NCBI RefSeq assembly: GCF_004135055.1
Contig: NZ_SDPL01000002.1
Span: 1 to 47,656, forward strand
Reading direction: 5' to 3'
DNA: 47,656 bases
From: Agromyces binzhouensis
Lineage (GTDB): Bacteria; Actinomycetota; Actinomycetes; Actinomycetales; Microbacteriaceae
Shown: positions 27,179 through 35,014 of the stretch, piece by piece
Layout of the letters: every line of letters begins with the position of its first letter
Numbering within the stretch: the first letter of the stretch is position 1
Position numbers and translations under genes: made by a program
The notes under the pieces: generated by a model
The model's database searches: none
What the model was told of the DNA's origin: nothing
What the model saw: only the letters and a program-made list of their open reading frames with translations

Positions 27179-27265
27179 CGCTCAGTGACCCCCTGCAGGT
27201 ACGCTCAGTGACCCCCTAAGGGGTACGGTGAGCGACCCCCTGAGGGGGTCGCTCAGTGACCCCCT
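27179..27265. repeat. Four iterons of the element's replication origin
   Basis: CGCTCAGTGACCCCCT occurs exactly at 27179-27194, 27202-27217 and 27250-27265. A variant (CGGTGAGCGACCCCCT) lies at 27226-27241. The spacing is 23-24 bp, about two helix turns, so the copies lie on one face. A palindrome GCGACCCCC-TGA-GGGGGTCGC (27232-27252) spans the third copy and the start of the fourth. To the left is a T-rich tract (27131-27172) that could melt, and to the right an exact DnaA box TTATCCACA at 27298-27306. This is the layout of an iteron origin. The rightmost copies lie within the 3' end of the rep candidate gene. Confidence 0.75.
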
Positions 27266-27653
27266 GGCCCCGTGCCGGGAACGGCAACACCACCGGGTTA
27301 TCCACAGCCGCGCGCGCCGCACTGGGCTTCGAGGAACTGACCAGGAGCTCGTACTCCGCTGGCAGCCCACGCCCACCTGCCCTGACTCGCACGATCGCGC
27401 CCTTGCTCACCAGCTCGCGGACGGCACGCTTGACCGCCTGGTGTGCCGCCGGGTCGCCGTTCTCCGGCGCCGTGAAGCCCAGCGCGACCGCGGCCATCTC
27501 ACGGCCTCCGAAGTACCGCCTGGCCGGGCGCCCGTCCGGGGTGTCCTCGTCCCAGCACTCCAATGCCATGTGCAGCAGCAACCGGGTCGCGGCATTGCCC
27601 AGTCCGAGCCGTGCCGCAACCAGCACCGCGCTCTTGGCCGCGAACAACCCCAT
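27216..27653 (-). CDS. Winged-helix replication initiator candidate
   Basis: A protein of about 145 residues with a helical N-terminus (GLGNAATRLLLHMALECWDED) and a winged-helix pattern (GGREMAAVALGF, AAHQAVKRAVRELVSKGAIVRV, GLPAEYELLV). The 3' end of the coding sequence runs through the iterons, so the tail (PQGVTERPPQGVAHRTP type repeats) is encoded by them, as in several plasmid rep genes. The initiator role is inferred from the iterons, DnaA box and fold, because no known Rep motif is visible. The ATG at 27653 is preferred to the GTG at 27668; both follow G-rich sequence. The AlpA-like gene ends 28 bp upstream of this start, so the two are probably cotranscribed. Confidence 0.65.
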   Translation of the reverse strand: MGLFAAKSAVLVAARLGLGNAATRLLLHMALECWDEDTPDGRPARRYFGGREMAAVALGFTAPENGDPAAHQAVKRAVRELVSKGAIVRVRAGGRGLPAEYELLVSSSKPSAARAAVDNPVVLPFPARGQGVTERPPQGVAHRTP

Positions 27654-27681
27654 CACCCCGACCCCCACGCCGCCGAACCGG

Positions 27682-27885
27682 TCAGGCGTAGGACTCCGCG
27701 CCGGTCCGCATCCGCGCCGTGGACTCGACCCACTCGATCACCTCGTGCCGCTTGTACAGCACCGTCCGCTTCGTCGGCTTGTAGAACCGCGGCCCCTGCC
27801 CCGTGTACCGCAGCTGCGCCAACGCACCCACCGACAGCCCGGTGATCTCCGCGACCGTCTCCGGCTGAATGAATTCCTTCTCCAT
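27682..27885 (-). CDS. AlpA/excisionase-like HTH protein
   Basis: A 67-residue MerR-like helix-turn-helix protein of the AlpA / HTH_17 type: QPETVAEITGLSVGALAQLRYTGQGPRFYKPTKRTVLYKRHEVIEWVE. In ICEs such proteins act as excisionases (Xis) or activators. Here it is far from int but beside the rep candidate, so it may control replication or excision. The ATG at 27885 has AAGGGGAG 4 bases upstream; GTG and TTG codons just upstream are possible but less likely. It is divergent from the XRE repressor gene, with shared GACAACC half-sites between them. Confidence 0.8.
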   Translation of the reverse strand: MEKEFIQPETVAEITGLSVGALAQLRYTGQGPRFYKPTKRTVLYKRHEVIEWVESTARMRTGAESYA

Positions 27886-27902
27886 CACGCTCCCCTTCAA
27901 AA

Positions 27903-27967
27903 TGACAACCCAGTCACTCTGTGGTTGTCACAGTCACGGTAGCGCGTTCACCTTCGGCGCGACAACC
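27903..27967. promoter_or_regulatory. Operator-like half-sites between AlpA-like and XRE genes
   Basis: TGACAACC (27903-27910) and its inverse GGTTGTCA (27923-27930) form an inverted repeat. A third GACAACC lies at 27961-27967. Three copies of one half-site in a 104-bp divergent promoter region suggest binding by the XRE protein or the AlpA-like protein, with mutual control of the replication and maintenance module. Confidence 0.55.
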
Positions 27968-27989
27968 CTGAACGCGGTAGCCTGTCGAA

Positions 27990-28565
27990 ATGACGGACTA
28001 CCGGGCAGAGCCGAGCATCGGAGCCCGCATCCGCGCCGCCCGCCGCCAACGCGGCTACCGCACCACCCGCGACCTCGCCGAAGCCCTCACCGGAACCAAG
28101 ATCACCGAATCCGTGCTCGAGAACATCGAATCCGGACGCAAAGCCGACCTCACCCTCGGCCAGTTCCTCTCGATCGCCTACGCGCTTCGCATCGCCCCGA
28201 GCTACCTGCTCGCACGCATGGTCGAACCCAACGCACCGCTCGACCTGCAGAACCTCAGCGAGGACCTCGCCTCACTGACCACGCTCGAGTTCGACGCATG
28301 GCTCTCAGGTTCGACCGCTGGCGCGCACCGTCCGGGATCAGCGACCGAGCGGCAAGAACGCCACGACCTCGACCTCCTCCGCGAGCTCGCCGCTACGCAA
28401 CGCGAGATCAGCCGACAAGAAGTTATTCAGGCACTCGACCAGGACGGCACCGAAAGTGAGGCCCCGCCAGCGTCGACAGCCACTCGCCTGGCAGTGCTTC
28501 GACTGCGCGAAGAGGAACTGACTCAACTGCTCAAGTCATCCGGGATTGGTTCCGACTCCAGCTAG
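27990..28565 (+). CDS. XRE-family repressor
   Basis: A 191-residue regulator. The N-terminal XRE helix-turn-helix is clear: SIGARIRAARRQRGYRTTRDLAEALTG, then VLENIESGRKADLTLGQFLSIAYALRIAPSYLLARM. The C-terminal part is helical (ERQERHDLDLLRELAATQREISRQEVIQALDQ, AVLRLREEELTQLLKSS) and may mediate dimerisation. It is divergent from the AlpA-like/rep pair with operator-like repeats between. It is probably the maintenance regulator of the element. No LexA-like self-cleavage motif or ImmR/ImmA partner is visible. The gene-cassette-like region starts directly after it. Confidence 0.85.
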   Translation: MTDYRAEPSIGARIRAARRQRGYRTTRDLAEALTGTKITESVLENIESGRKADLTLGQFLSIAYALRIAPSYLLARMVEPNAPLDLQNLSEDLASLTTLEFDAWLSGSTAGAHRPGSATERQERHDLDLLRELAATQREISRQEVIQALDQDGTESEAPPASTATRLAVLRLREEELTQLLKSSGIGSDSS

Positions 28566-28712
28566 CTTCCGACAGAGTTGTGAACGCGGCAACCATCCCT
28601 CGAGCGCCACCGCGGGTGGACCGTCATCATGACCGCGGCGGCGACCATCGCAGCCACCATGAAATGGGCCATACTCCCGCTCCCCTGACGGGACGAGGCG
28701 CCGGCTATGCAA

Positions 28713-29696
28713 TCAGGAGTTGGGGCAGTGGTCGGCCACCCATTCTCGGGCCGCCGACTGTGCTGACCCATCGGCGGGATCGACCTCGCGGTCGGGCGCC
28801 AACGGGCCTTCGTAGAAGTTGCCTTCTCGATCTCCCATCACGGCGAACGAGAGCGTGACGGCTGCGCCGTCGGGAAGCTCGAAACCGTCGTTCACTGTCG
28901 TGAACCCAGCGGTGGCGGAGCCGAACGTGGCCACGTCCTCCTGCCCGGTGAACGCGATGATCACCGACTCCCCGGCGCTCGCGGTTGCGCCGCTCTGAAC
29001 GATGCCGATCGGCCGGCTCGGAAGCTTGGTCGTCTCGGCCGGCAGCTCGCCCCAGACTTCATCTCCCCACGAGCCGGTATTGGCATGTACCACGACGTCG
29101 CTCGTGGAGCCGTCCCGCTCCCGGAACACCTCGACCACGCCGTCATCGAGCAACGGACTCAATGCCACGAGCATCACCCGCAGGTCGCCCCCGGTGTTGG
29201 CGCTCACGTCGACGACCCATCCGCAGGTGGACCGTGCCCGTTCCGATGTGAAGATCTCCGCTGCCGCCTCGAGATACAGGTCCGCCTCGTCCTGGTGCGC
29301 GCTGGAAAACCCGGGCACCACAACCGTCGCGACCGAGCCGTCGTAACTCACCGTCGGAACCGGCACGTGACCCGACGGATACGGCTGCTCCCACGCCGCG
29401 ACATCTGCCGGTGTCGAGAAGAAGCTGTGGGCACCACCCGCGAGCTTCGTCAAGGACGAGAGAAGCCGGTAGGTGCCGGGGATGTTCTTCGCCGAGTAGA
29501 GATCCGGGAGCGACTCGGTGACAGCCGCGTCCCACTCCGGAGAATCCGCGTAGAGCCCTTCATCAAGGCCCGCGATGGCCTAATCGACGTAGTCACGCAC
29601 GCCCACCTCATCGGACGGGGCGCAACCGCTCACGGTCAGCGCCAGCGACGCTGCTAGCCCGAACAGCGCTCCACGCCGAACGTGCCCTGCTCTCAC
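28713..29696 (-). pseudogene. S41-type tail-specific protease lipoprotein, amber stop at codon 39
   Basis: The frame from a GTG at 29696 encodes a lipoprotein signal (GALFGLAASLALTVSGCAPSDE), then an in-frame TAG at 29580-29582 (codon 39 of 328), and continues without break to 28713. The rest matches an S41 C-terminal-processing-protease-like domain: CGWVVDVSANTGGDLRVMLVALSPLL, GIVQSGATASAGESVIIAFTGQ with the probable Ser nucleophile in TASAGE, and TFGSATAGF. Either the gene is broken by a single-base change, the base is a sequencing error, or translation restarts at an internal TTG/GTG (giving a protein without signal peptide). The first seems most likely. The normal role would be cleavage of secreted proteins. 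Confidence 0.75.
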
Positions 29697-29785
29697 ACCA
29701 ATCCGCCCTCAGTCTGCTCGGCTGGTCGCAACTCCGTCAGCCAAGACTGACACGCTGACCCACTAACCGTGCCAGATGCCCGCGG

Positions 29786-29805
29786 CGCGCGCACGATCCC
29801 TCGCG
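29786..29805 (+). repeat. Cassette-boundary repeat, copy at 29.8 kb
   Basis: Arm CGCGCGCAC followed by GATCCCTCGCG, a shortened form of the core GATCCCTCAGCG. It lies between the broken S41 gene and the 3' end of the anti-sigma gene. A weaker relative, CATCCCTCGAGCG, lies at 28594-28606 directly after the XRE gene. Confidence 0.6.
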
Positions 29806-29839
29806 ACGTCCGTTGTGGCTGCTGATCGAGTGCCGCTCG

Positions 29840-30814
29840 TCAGTTGTCAGGTTGCGTCGTTTCCCAGGCTGTGTAGCTGACGACCGCGGGTGCTTGGATG
29901 TCGGTGCGGTCGTTTCCCACGTAGGTGGTCTCAAAGGAGAGGATGCCCAGTCCGGTGTCGGAGATGATGATCCGTTCGACGTACTCTCCTGGGGCTCGGC
30001 TGTCGGTGGTGAAGGAGACCCCGGTCCGTCCGAGCCGGTCGGTCACACGCCCTTCGACCTCGAGGTCGGGCAGGGTGGCGAGGAACTCGAGTACCGCCCG
30101 GGTCTGCGCACCGGTCAGAGCGCGCTCACCGAGCAGGTCACGCACGAGGTTCAGGTAATCCCCGGTAGTCGGGTCGGGCACCACCGAGCCGGCCTGCAGG
30201 AACTCGGGGTAGGCGGCAGCATCCGTCGGAGGTTCGGCGAACACGTACGGGAACTCACCGGGTCGGAAGTCCTGCTCCCAGATCAGCTCCCCGACCTGGT
30301 ACCCGTCGACCTGGATCTTGTTGCCGTAGGAGTCGTAGGGTTCGCCGCGGCGCACCTCGATCCGAGAGCCCTCCGGCCGGTGCTCGACGACGCGGACCTC
30401 GGGTTCGACGGCGACCGACTGCACCACGCCTTCGTCCCCGATGGTCAGCGCGAGGGCCCAGGACTGGAACCGGATCGACTCGGCCGCCGGGGTATTGGGC
30501 AGTTCCTCGCTGAGACGCATGAGCAGGTCCTTCGACGTCCCCTCAACCGGAGTGACCGTGAGCAGTGGCGGGGTCGTGGTCGCGTACACCGGTGCCGGCT
30601 GCGCCGTGAGCATCCCGACCGCGACGGTTAGGAGCACCGCGATCGCGGCGGCGACGGAGAGGTAGATCGGTGACCGCCGCGGGCGCCGCGCCTGCACACG
30701 GCCGGTCATGATGTGCTGCATGGTCGAGGCTGCCGCCGGGGTGAGCGGGTCGCCGCGGCGGGGCAGGGCCGGGCGGGCCTGCTCGAGGCGTCTGGTCAGT
30801 TCGAACTCGTCCAC
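29840..30814 (-). CDS. Membrane-anchored anti-sigma-like protein (CU044_5270 type)
   Basis: A 324-residue protein with a cytoplasmic N-terminus (MDEFELTRRLEQARPALPRRGDPLT), one membrane helix near residues 50-70 (IYLSVAAAIAVLLTVAVGML) and an extracytoplasmic domain of about 250 residues (LMRLSEELPNTP, ALTIGDEGVVQSVAVEPEVRV, ATLPDLEVEGRVTDRLGRTGVSF). It follows an ECF sigma gene with a 19-bp overlap. The architecture matches CU044_5270-type proteins that accompany ECF sigma factors in actinobacteria and probably act as their anti-sigma or signal-sensing partner. No zinc-binding HxxxCxxC anti-sigma motif is present. Confidence 0.8.
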   Translation of the reverse strand: MDEFELTRRLEQARPALPRRGDPLTPAAASTMQHIMTGRVQARRPRRSPIYLSVAAAIAVLLTVAVGMLTAQPAPVYATTTPPLLTVTPVEGTSKDLLMRLSEELPNTPAAESIRFQSWALALTIGDEGVVQSVAVEPEVRVVEHRPEGSRIEVRRGEPYDSYGNKIQVDGYQVGELIWEQDFRPGEFPYVFAEPPTDAAAYPEFLQAGSVVPDPTTGDYLNLVRDLLGERALTGAQTRAVLEFLATLPDLEVEGRVTDRLGRTGVSFTTDSRAPGEYVERIIISDTGLGILSFETTYVGNDRTDIQAPAVVSYTAWETTQPDN

Positions 30815-31311
30815 GACACCTCCTCCGTGTTCGTTGCGTCCTCGCCGAGGGTGTCCTGTAGCTTCTTCCGGGCCCGATGCAACCGCACCCGCAGCGTCGC
30901 CGTCGTGCAGCCGAGGATCCGGGCGATCTCCTCCCGTGAGAGGTCCTCCCAGTACGCCATCCAGATCAACTCACGATCCGCCTGATCCAACCGGTTCACC
31001 GCGGCCCGAACATCCAGCACCGCATCCGAGACCCCCTCCACCGGAGCGGGATGGTGTCGGCCCGCCCGTTCGACCCGCCTCTGGTGTCGGGTACGGCTCC
31101 GGTACTGGTTGCCCACCACGTTGCGGAGCGTGACGTACAACCACTCGATCGTGAACACGTGGTCGGCCGCGCCCCGCCGCCGCCATGCCTGCGCGAACAC
31201 CTCCGCGGCCGCGTCCTCAGCATCGGACACGTCGCTCAACCGGTTGAACGCAGCCGCCACGATCACCGGATGATACGTACGGAACAACTCCTCGAACGCG
31301 CCCTCAACCAT
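30796..31311 (-). CDS. ECF sigma factor
   Basis: A 171-residue RNA polymerase sigma factor of the ECF group. Region 2 is FEELFRTYHPVIVAAAFNRLSDVSDAEDAAAEVFAQAWRRR with VFTIEWLYVTLRNVVGNQYR. Region 4 is LDQADRELIWMAYWEDLSREEIARILGCTTATLRVRLHRARKKLQ. The start ATG is at 31311. It is cotranscribed with the overlapping membrane anti-sigma-like gene. Together they form a self-contained signal-response pair inside the accessory region. The promoter recognised by it cannot be named; a self-regulated promoter would lie in 31312-31558. Confidence 0.92.
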   Translation of the reverse strand: MVEGAFEELFRTYHPVIVAAAFNRLSDVSDAEDAAAEVFAQAWRRRGAADHVFTIEWLYVTLRNVVGNQYRSRTRHQRRVERAGRHHPAPVEGVSDAVLDVRAAVNRLDQADRELIWMAYWEDLSREEIARILGCTTATLRVRLHRARKKLQDTLGEDATNTEEVSWTSSN

Positions 31312-31558
31312 GCCGACCCGACATCGACACGGCAGCGGAGAACACCCTCACATTCTCAACTGTTTCCAGACGACCGCTGAGCGTTACCGGCTCGCCTCAC
31401 CTCGTCCGACCGAGCGAACGAACCAGCCAGATGGCGACCGTCCTCCGCGTAACGCGCGGTGGCCGCCCGGAAACATCCCGAGTAGGACCCACCGCGGCGT
31501 CCCGCTTCGGCAGCCTGCAAGAACGCATCGCGCCGGAGCCGACTCGGAACGAGATGAC

Positions 31559-31693
31559 ATGACTCCCTACGACCCGACCCTGCCCGATTCGAACCGAGCT
31601 ACCGCTGATCCATCCGCCGTCGTGATGACGTCGGTGGTCTCGATCGACATCACCGCGTACCTGCCGTCCGCCGAGGATGAGCCGACCGCATGA
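31559..31693 (+). CDS. 44-residue peptide with C-terminal DITAYLP motif
   Basis: MTPYDPTLPDSNRAT... ends SVVSIDITAYLPSAEDEPTA. The last 17 residues are nearly the same as the end of the 34-residue product of 41479-41583 (VDLTAYLPDPADEPSC). Such agreement between two separate short frames shows that both are translated and conserved. It has no signal peptide or membrane helix. The stop overlaps an ATG of the next gene (ATGA at 31690), which suggests coupling to the lipoprotein gene. Function unknown. Confidence 0.65.
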   Translation: MTPYDPTLPDSNRATADPSAVVMTSVVSIDITAYLPSAEDEPTA

Positions 31694-32517
31694 TGCCGAT
31701 CCAGATGGTTGATCCGGTGGCGCGGCTCCGCCAGCATTCGTGCATGACCCGACCCTCCCGTCCCGCGCCCGCCGGCGTGCGCCGCAGCGTCCGAACCGCG
31801 CTCGTCGCGACATCCGCCCTCGCCGTCATCACGCTCACCGCCTGCGCCGCATCCGCGCCGCCCGACGACCCCGACCCCACCCCGGATGCCGCTGCGGAGA
31901 CCTCGCTCGTGCTGATCCCGATGCCCGACCTCGATCCGGTCCCAGACCCCGCGCCGCCCCTCACCGAGACGGAGTCCGAAGCGGCCCGCCTGGCCGACGC
32001 CGACGCGCAGTGGACAGCGCTCCTCATGACCTACCCCGACGCCGTGCGCCCCGCCGATCCGTTCGCGGGGTACATCACCGAAGCCGATCGACTCGACGTG
32101 CGGCGGGACTGCTACGACGCGGAAGGCCTGGCGATCGAGGAGGGCTTCGCCGCCACCGATCCCGATGGACCGGCGATCAGCATCAGCGCACAGCCCCAGG
32201 ACGAGGTCGAGGCGATCGCCGCGTGGACCTGCGAAGCGACGCACCCGATCGAGCGGACCGCGGCCGGACCGACGGAGGCCGAACTGGGTTGGATCTACGA
32301 CTACCTCGTCGCCTACAGCGCACCGTGCCTCGAAGCGAACGGCATCGACAACCCGCCGCCCGCTCCGCGCGACGAATGGGTGGGCAAGTGGCCCGACTAC
32401 GTCTGGTTCCCGAGCACCGGGACCGCACCCATCGAGCCGGAGCGGGAGCAGGCGCTGTTCGAACTCTGCCTCGACGTCGACACGAAGATGGCCGAGCTCC
32501 GCGCCGCACGAGGCTGA
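31690..32517 (+). CDS. Cysteine-containing lipoprotein of unknown function
   Basis: A lipoprotein with a signal sequence (VRRSVRTALVATSALAVITLTAC, lipobox LTAC), a Pro/Asp-rich linker, and a domain with four cysteines in pairs: RRDCYDAEGLAIEEGF, AWTCEATHP, SAPCLEANGID, FELCLDVD. They probably form two disulfides outside the membrane. I do not recognise the family, but the cysteine pattern recalls the product of 40964-41464. The ATG at 31690 overlaps the stop of the preceding peptide gene; starting there gives an n-region of about 30 extra residues, while the ATG at 31744 gives a standard-length signal peptide. Either may be used. Confidence 0.75.
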   Translation: MMPIQMVDPVARLRQHSCMTRPSRPAPAGVRRSVRTALVATSALAVITLTACAASAPPDDPDPTPDAAAETSLVLIPMPDLDPVPDPAPPLTETESEAARLADADAQWTALLMTYPDAVRPADPFAGYITEADRLDVRRDCYDAEGLAIEEGFAATDPDGPAISISAQPQDEVEAIAAWTCEATHPIERTAAGPTEAELGWIYDYLVAYSAPCLEANGIDNPPPAPRDEWVGKWPDYVWFPSTGTAPIEPEREQALFELCLDVDTKMAELRAARG

Positions 32518-32650
32518 GTCGACGGCGCTCACTTCCGAGCGGGGAGGAAGCGAGATCCGAAGCGACGAGGTTCGTCGACAGTCGACACAGTCGTGATTAG
32601 TCCGTGTGCCCCTCCTTGGGGCTGCCGCCTGATCGGACGCGTCAGCGAGA

Positions 32651-32839
32651 GTGATCTCCATGAGGCGGTGGGTGCGGCGTGTGGCACGGCGTCGACGGCT
32701 CCACGCGGAGGTGTTCCTCGACGACCGGACGGGATCGCTGATCCGGGTCGCGTGCGAGTGTCCTCGCGCTAGGGACCACCGGTACCAGCGACCGGACCAA
32801 GCGCGCTCCCGGCCCATGGTGACGTACGTCGGCGGATGA
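32651..32839 (+). CDS. Possible short basic protein
   Basis: An open frame of 62 residues (GTG start; or ATG at 32660) reading MRRWVRRVARRRRLHAEVFLDDRTG and ending VTYVGG. It is strongly basic at the N-terminus, with two cysteines (ACECPRA). There is no good Shine-Dalgarno sequence and no recognised family. It could be a chance frame in GC-rich DNA. Confidence 0.35.
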   Translation: MISMRRWVRRVARRRRLHAEVFLDDRTGSLIRVACECPRARDHRYQRPDQARSRPMVTYVGG

Positions 32840-32855
32840 GGTTAGAAAGCTACTC

Positions 32856-33083
32856 GTGGGCCGGATCGTTCTGGAGTCGGAGCGCGACCCACAGGCCGCA
32901 GCGTCGGCAGCAGTCGTGGTCGGGATCGCCATCCTTGGCGGGCTCGTTTGGATCCTGATGGTCCGGGACCGTCGACACTCTCAAGGCTCTGACTTCGCCG
33001 CGGACTCATCGCACGCTGAGGCGCAGGCCCGCGCGTACGGTGCCGGTGTTGCCCGCGACGCCGGCAAGGGTGCCATCCCTTGA
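32856..33083 (+). CDS. Small single-span membrane protein
   Basis: A 75-residue frame from a GTG start with one membrane helix (AASAAVVVGIAILGGLVWILM) followed by a basic flank (VRDRRHSQG) and a polar tail. Topology and codon pattern make it plausible. It is the last rightward gene before a boundary repeat at 33154-33174. Function unknown. Confidence 0.5.
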   Translation: MGRIVLESERDPQAAASAAVVVGIAILGGLVWILMVRDRRHSQGSDFAADSSHAEAQARAYGAGVARDAGKGAIP

Positions 33084-33153
33084 TCTGACGTCTGATCTGA
33101 CGTCGCTGTTCTCGGCATCGAGCACGATGATGCTTGGCCCATGCGATCGGCGA

Positions 33154-33174
33154 TGCACGGACGACCCCTCAGTG
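33154..33174 (+). repeat. Cassette-boundary repeat, copy at 33.15 kb
   Basis: Arm TGCACGGAC followed by core GACCCCTCAGTG (two changes from GATCCCTCAGCG). It lies between the 3' ends of the small membrane-protein gene (plus strand) and the lipoprotein gene (minus strand). Confidence 0.6.
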
Positions 33175-33218
33175 CGAGGATCCGGTTGGTCTTCGGGACC
33201 GATCGGCGGCGACGTGGG

Positions 33219-33635
33219 CTATCCGCGGGCGAACACGTTGGTCGCGACTTCGCGGTGCAGCTCGGGCGCCGGAGCACCATCGGGCCGGACGATATACCCA
33301 CCACTGGGGCCGCCTACGCCGAACTCGGCGCTGCCACCACCACAGCCAATGACCCAGTCCGTAGCGTTCGGGTAGACCGCGAGGCAGACAGTCCCCGGCT
33401 CCTTGCCCTTGGCCAGGAAGAGCATGTTGCCGTCGTGTTCGCCAACGAACCGGCTGCTCAATGGCTCCAATTCGTCGTCAGCGTAGTCGGGGAGGTCTGC
33501 TGGGAGCGCGTCGGCGACCACGGCATCACGCTCCAAGACGGCGAAGCCTGATCCCGAGTCGATGCATCCTGTCAGCACGAGGACAACGAGCAGCGAGGTG
33601 CCGGCGAGCGAGGCGATCTTGCAGGGCGATGCCAT
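33219..33635 (-). CDS. Small lipoprotein of unknown function
   Basis: A 138-residue lipoprotein with signal sequence MASPCKIASLAGTSLLVVLVLTGC and lipobox LTGC. The mature domain has two cysteines (GTVCLAVYPNATDWVIGCGGGSAEFGVGG) likely forming a disulfide, and the pattern resembles small secreted domains next to sigma factors in this element, though no family is recognised. The start ATG is at 33635. It is the only gene of its direction between boundary repeat 33154 and the next rightward gene. Confidence 0.75.
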   Translation of the reverse strand: MASPCKIASLAGTSLLVVLVLTGCIDSGSGFAVLERDAVVADALPADLPDYADDELEPLSSRFVGEHDGNMLFLAKGKEPGTVCLAVYPNATDWVIGCGGGSAEFGVGGPSGGYIVRPDGAPAPELHREVATNVFARG

Positions 33636-33804
33636 GGCCGAATGCTCCCACGTCAGCGCCTGCCACGTCGAACGAGACGCCGACCGCTGCCCATCCCCAA
33701 CTGCGAACCCGCGGATCAGCGGTTCTCTGCCCAGATCCGGCCTCGGTCGGAGTATTCGGGAGCGCCGCCGGTTCGCCCGCCGCGGCGGTGTCTAGGGTGG
33801 GGTC

Positions 33805-34521
33805 GTGCCAAGCGAGCCGGATGATGCAGACCAGATATTCGCAGTGCTCGCGACGTCCGATGCCCCAGCGTCGCCGGCAAGCCCGCCGCGACCAGCGTCC
33901 ACTTGGCGGCGCCGTGCGGCTGTGACGCTCAGGGTCATCGCCGCGGTCGCAGCCATCGTGACGGTGTCGATCGGCGTGTTCGCCTACGCGCAGCTCCTGT
34001 CCATCGCCGAATCCGACCTTCACCTGCTCACGATGATCGTCGGTGACTGGTACCCGACGCTGCTCGACCTGGCCATCCTCAGCATGGGTCTGGGCGTGGC
34101 TGCCCTGGTCGGCGCAGCCATCCTCGCCCCGTCCCGACCGAAGAAGTCGGGCGGACCGAAGGCAATAGTCGCCGCCGCGATCGTGATCGCTCTGGTGGCC
34201 ATCTCCTTGATCCCGACCGTCCTGTTCTCCGGCGGCCAGTTGCTGATGCGGACGTCGTACACGGTGCTCCCGGGTGAGAGTGAGGGTGGATGCCGCATCG
34301 TGGTGAGCGAGAGCTCCACGCTGCTCGATGGTTCCGGTAGCGCCGGGGTCCTCCGGCCCGGGACCGTGGTCGTGGATTGGATCCGTGACTTCAGCGCGCA
34401 GAGCCCCGGGAAGCGATTCGCTCAGGGGCGGTACACGCTCACCTGGGATGGGGAGACCGCAGACCTGCAGGCGGACGGACTCACTTGGAGGCCGTTCGCT
34501 CCGCTCACCTGCACCGGGTGA
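33805..34521 (+). CDS. Membrane protein with C-terminal exported domain
   Basis: A 238-residue protein with three membrane helices (VTLRVIAAVAAIVTVSIGVFAYA, TLLDLAILSMGLGVAALVGAAIL, AIVAAAIVIALVAISLIPTVL) and an exported C-terminal domain with two cysteines (EGGCRIVVSESSTLLDGSGSAGVLRPG, APLTCTG), reminiscent of a small beta-rich domain. GTG start at 33805. The stop is followed 79 bp later by a boundary repeat. No family is recognised. Confidence 0.75.
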   Translation: MPSEPDDADQIFAVLATSDAPASPASPPRPASTWRRRAAVTLRVIAAVAAIVTVSIGVFAYAQLLSIAESDLHLLTMIVGDWYPTLLDLAILSMGLGVAALVGAAILAPSRPKKSGGPKAIVAAAIVIALVAISLIPTVLFSGGQLLMRTSYTVLPGESEGGCRIVVSESSTLLDGSGSAGVLRPGTVVVDWIRDFSAQSPGKRFAQGRYTLTWDGETADLQADGLTWRPFAPLTCTG

Positions 34522-34599
34522 CGACTCATCGACCACGACGGCTGCCCCCGCCCGGCACAGCGCGCCCCAGAGCCTCGGTCGGCTCGCCAAGGCACTCAA

Positions 34600-34620
34600 C
34601 GCACGCACGATCCTTCAGTG
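34600..34620 (+). repeat. Cassette-boundary repeat, copy at 34.6 kb
   Basis: Arm CGCACGCAC and core GATCCTTCAGTG. The stop codon of the leftward gene 34615-34998 lies inside the core (TCA on the plus strand), so this gene ends exactly at the boundary. Confidence 0.7.
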
Positions 34621-34998
34621 AGCCGTCGGGGTGGGCGGTGCGTCCGAACCGTTCTTCTGCGCATCCGCAAGATGGATGGTGATCGATCGGCCTTGGATTT
34701 CCTCGGTCGGCGCGTCGACGGTTACTGACGTCCCCGTGGTCGCGTCGAGCGGCCAGTCGATGCGGGGCGTGGCCCGGTTCAGGTAATCCAACTCATACGT
34801 CGAGAGCGCAGAGCGTCCTGGATCGACGGGCTGGTGTGAGGGTCGAGCCGGCCTCAGCGTCCGGAGCACGAATCCTGCGGCGATCAGCACCCAGAAACCG
34901 GACACGATCCACACGTGGACACCCGGAGCAACGACCAACGCGACGGCCCAGCCGACGAGCCCCGCTCCCAGGGCGAGCACGACCAATAGCTTCCTCAT
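34615..34998 (-). CDS. Small membrane protein of unknown function
   Basis: A 127-residue protein with two hydrophobic helices at the N-terminus (LLVVLALGAGLVGWAVALVVA, HVWIVSGFWVLIAAGFVL) and a soluble C-terminal part (STYELDYLNRATPRIDWPLD...ITIHLADAQKNGSDAPP). The ATG at 34998 (MRKLLVV) is chosen because it directly precedes the first helix; a longer frame upstream is basic and overlaps the next gene. It follows the small membrane gene 35015-35323 by 16 bp, so they are probably an operon. Confidence 0.7.
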   Translation of the reverse strand: MRKLLVVLALGAGLVGWAVALVVAPGVHVWIVSGFWVLIAAGFVLRTLRPARPSHQPVDPGRSALSTYELDYLNRATPRIDWPLDATTGTSVTVDAPTEEIQGRSITIHLADAQKNGSDAPPTPTAH

Positions 34999-35014
34999 CG
35001 ACGGTGCTCGCGCT

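Noticed and set aside
27179-27265. CRISPR array
   Set aside because: The repeats are 16 bases with 7-8 base gaps that also resemble each other, and no cas gene is present. Iterons fit better.
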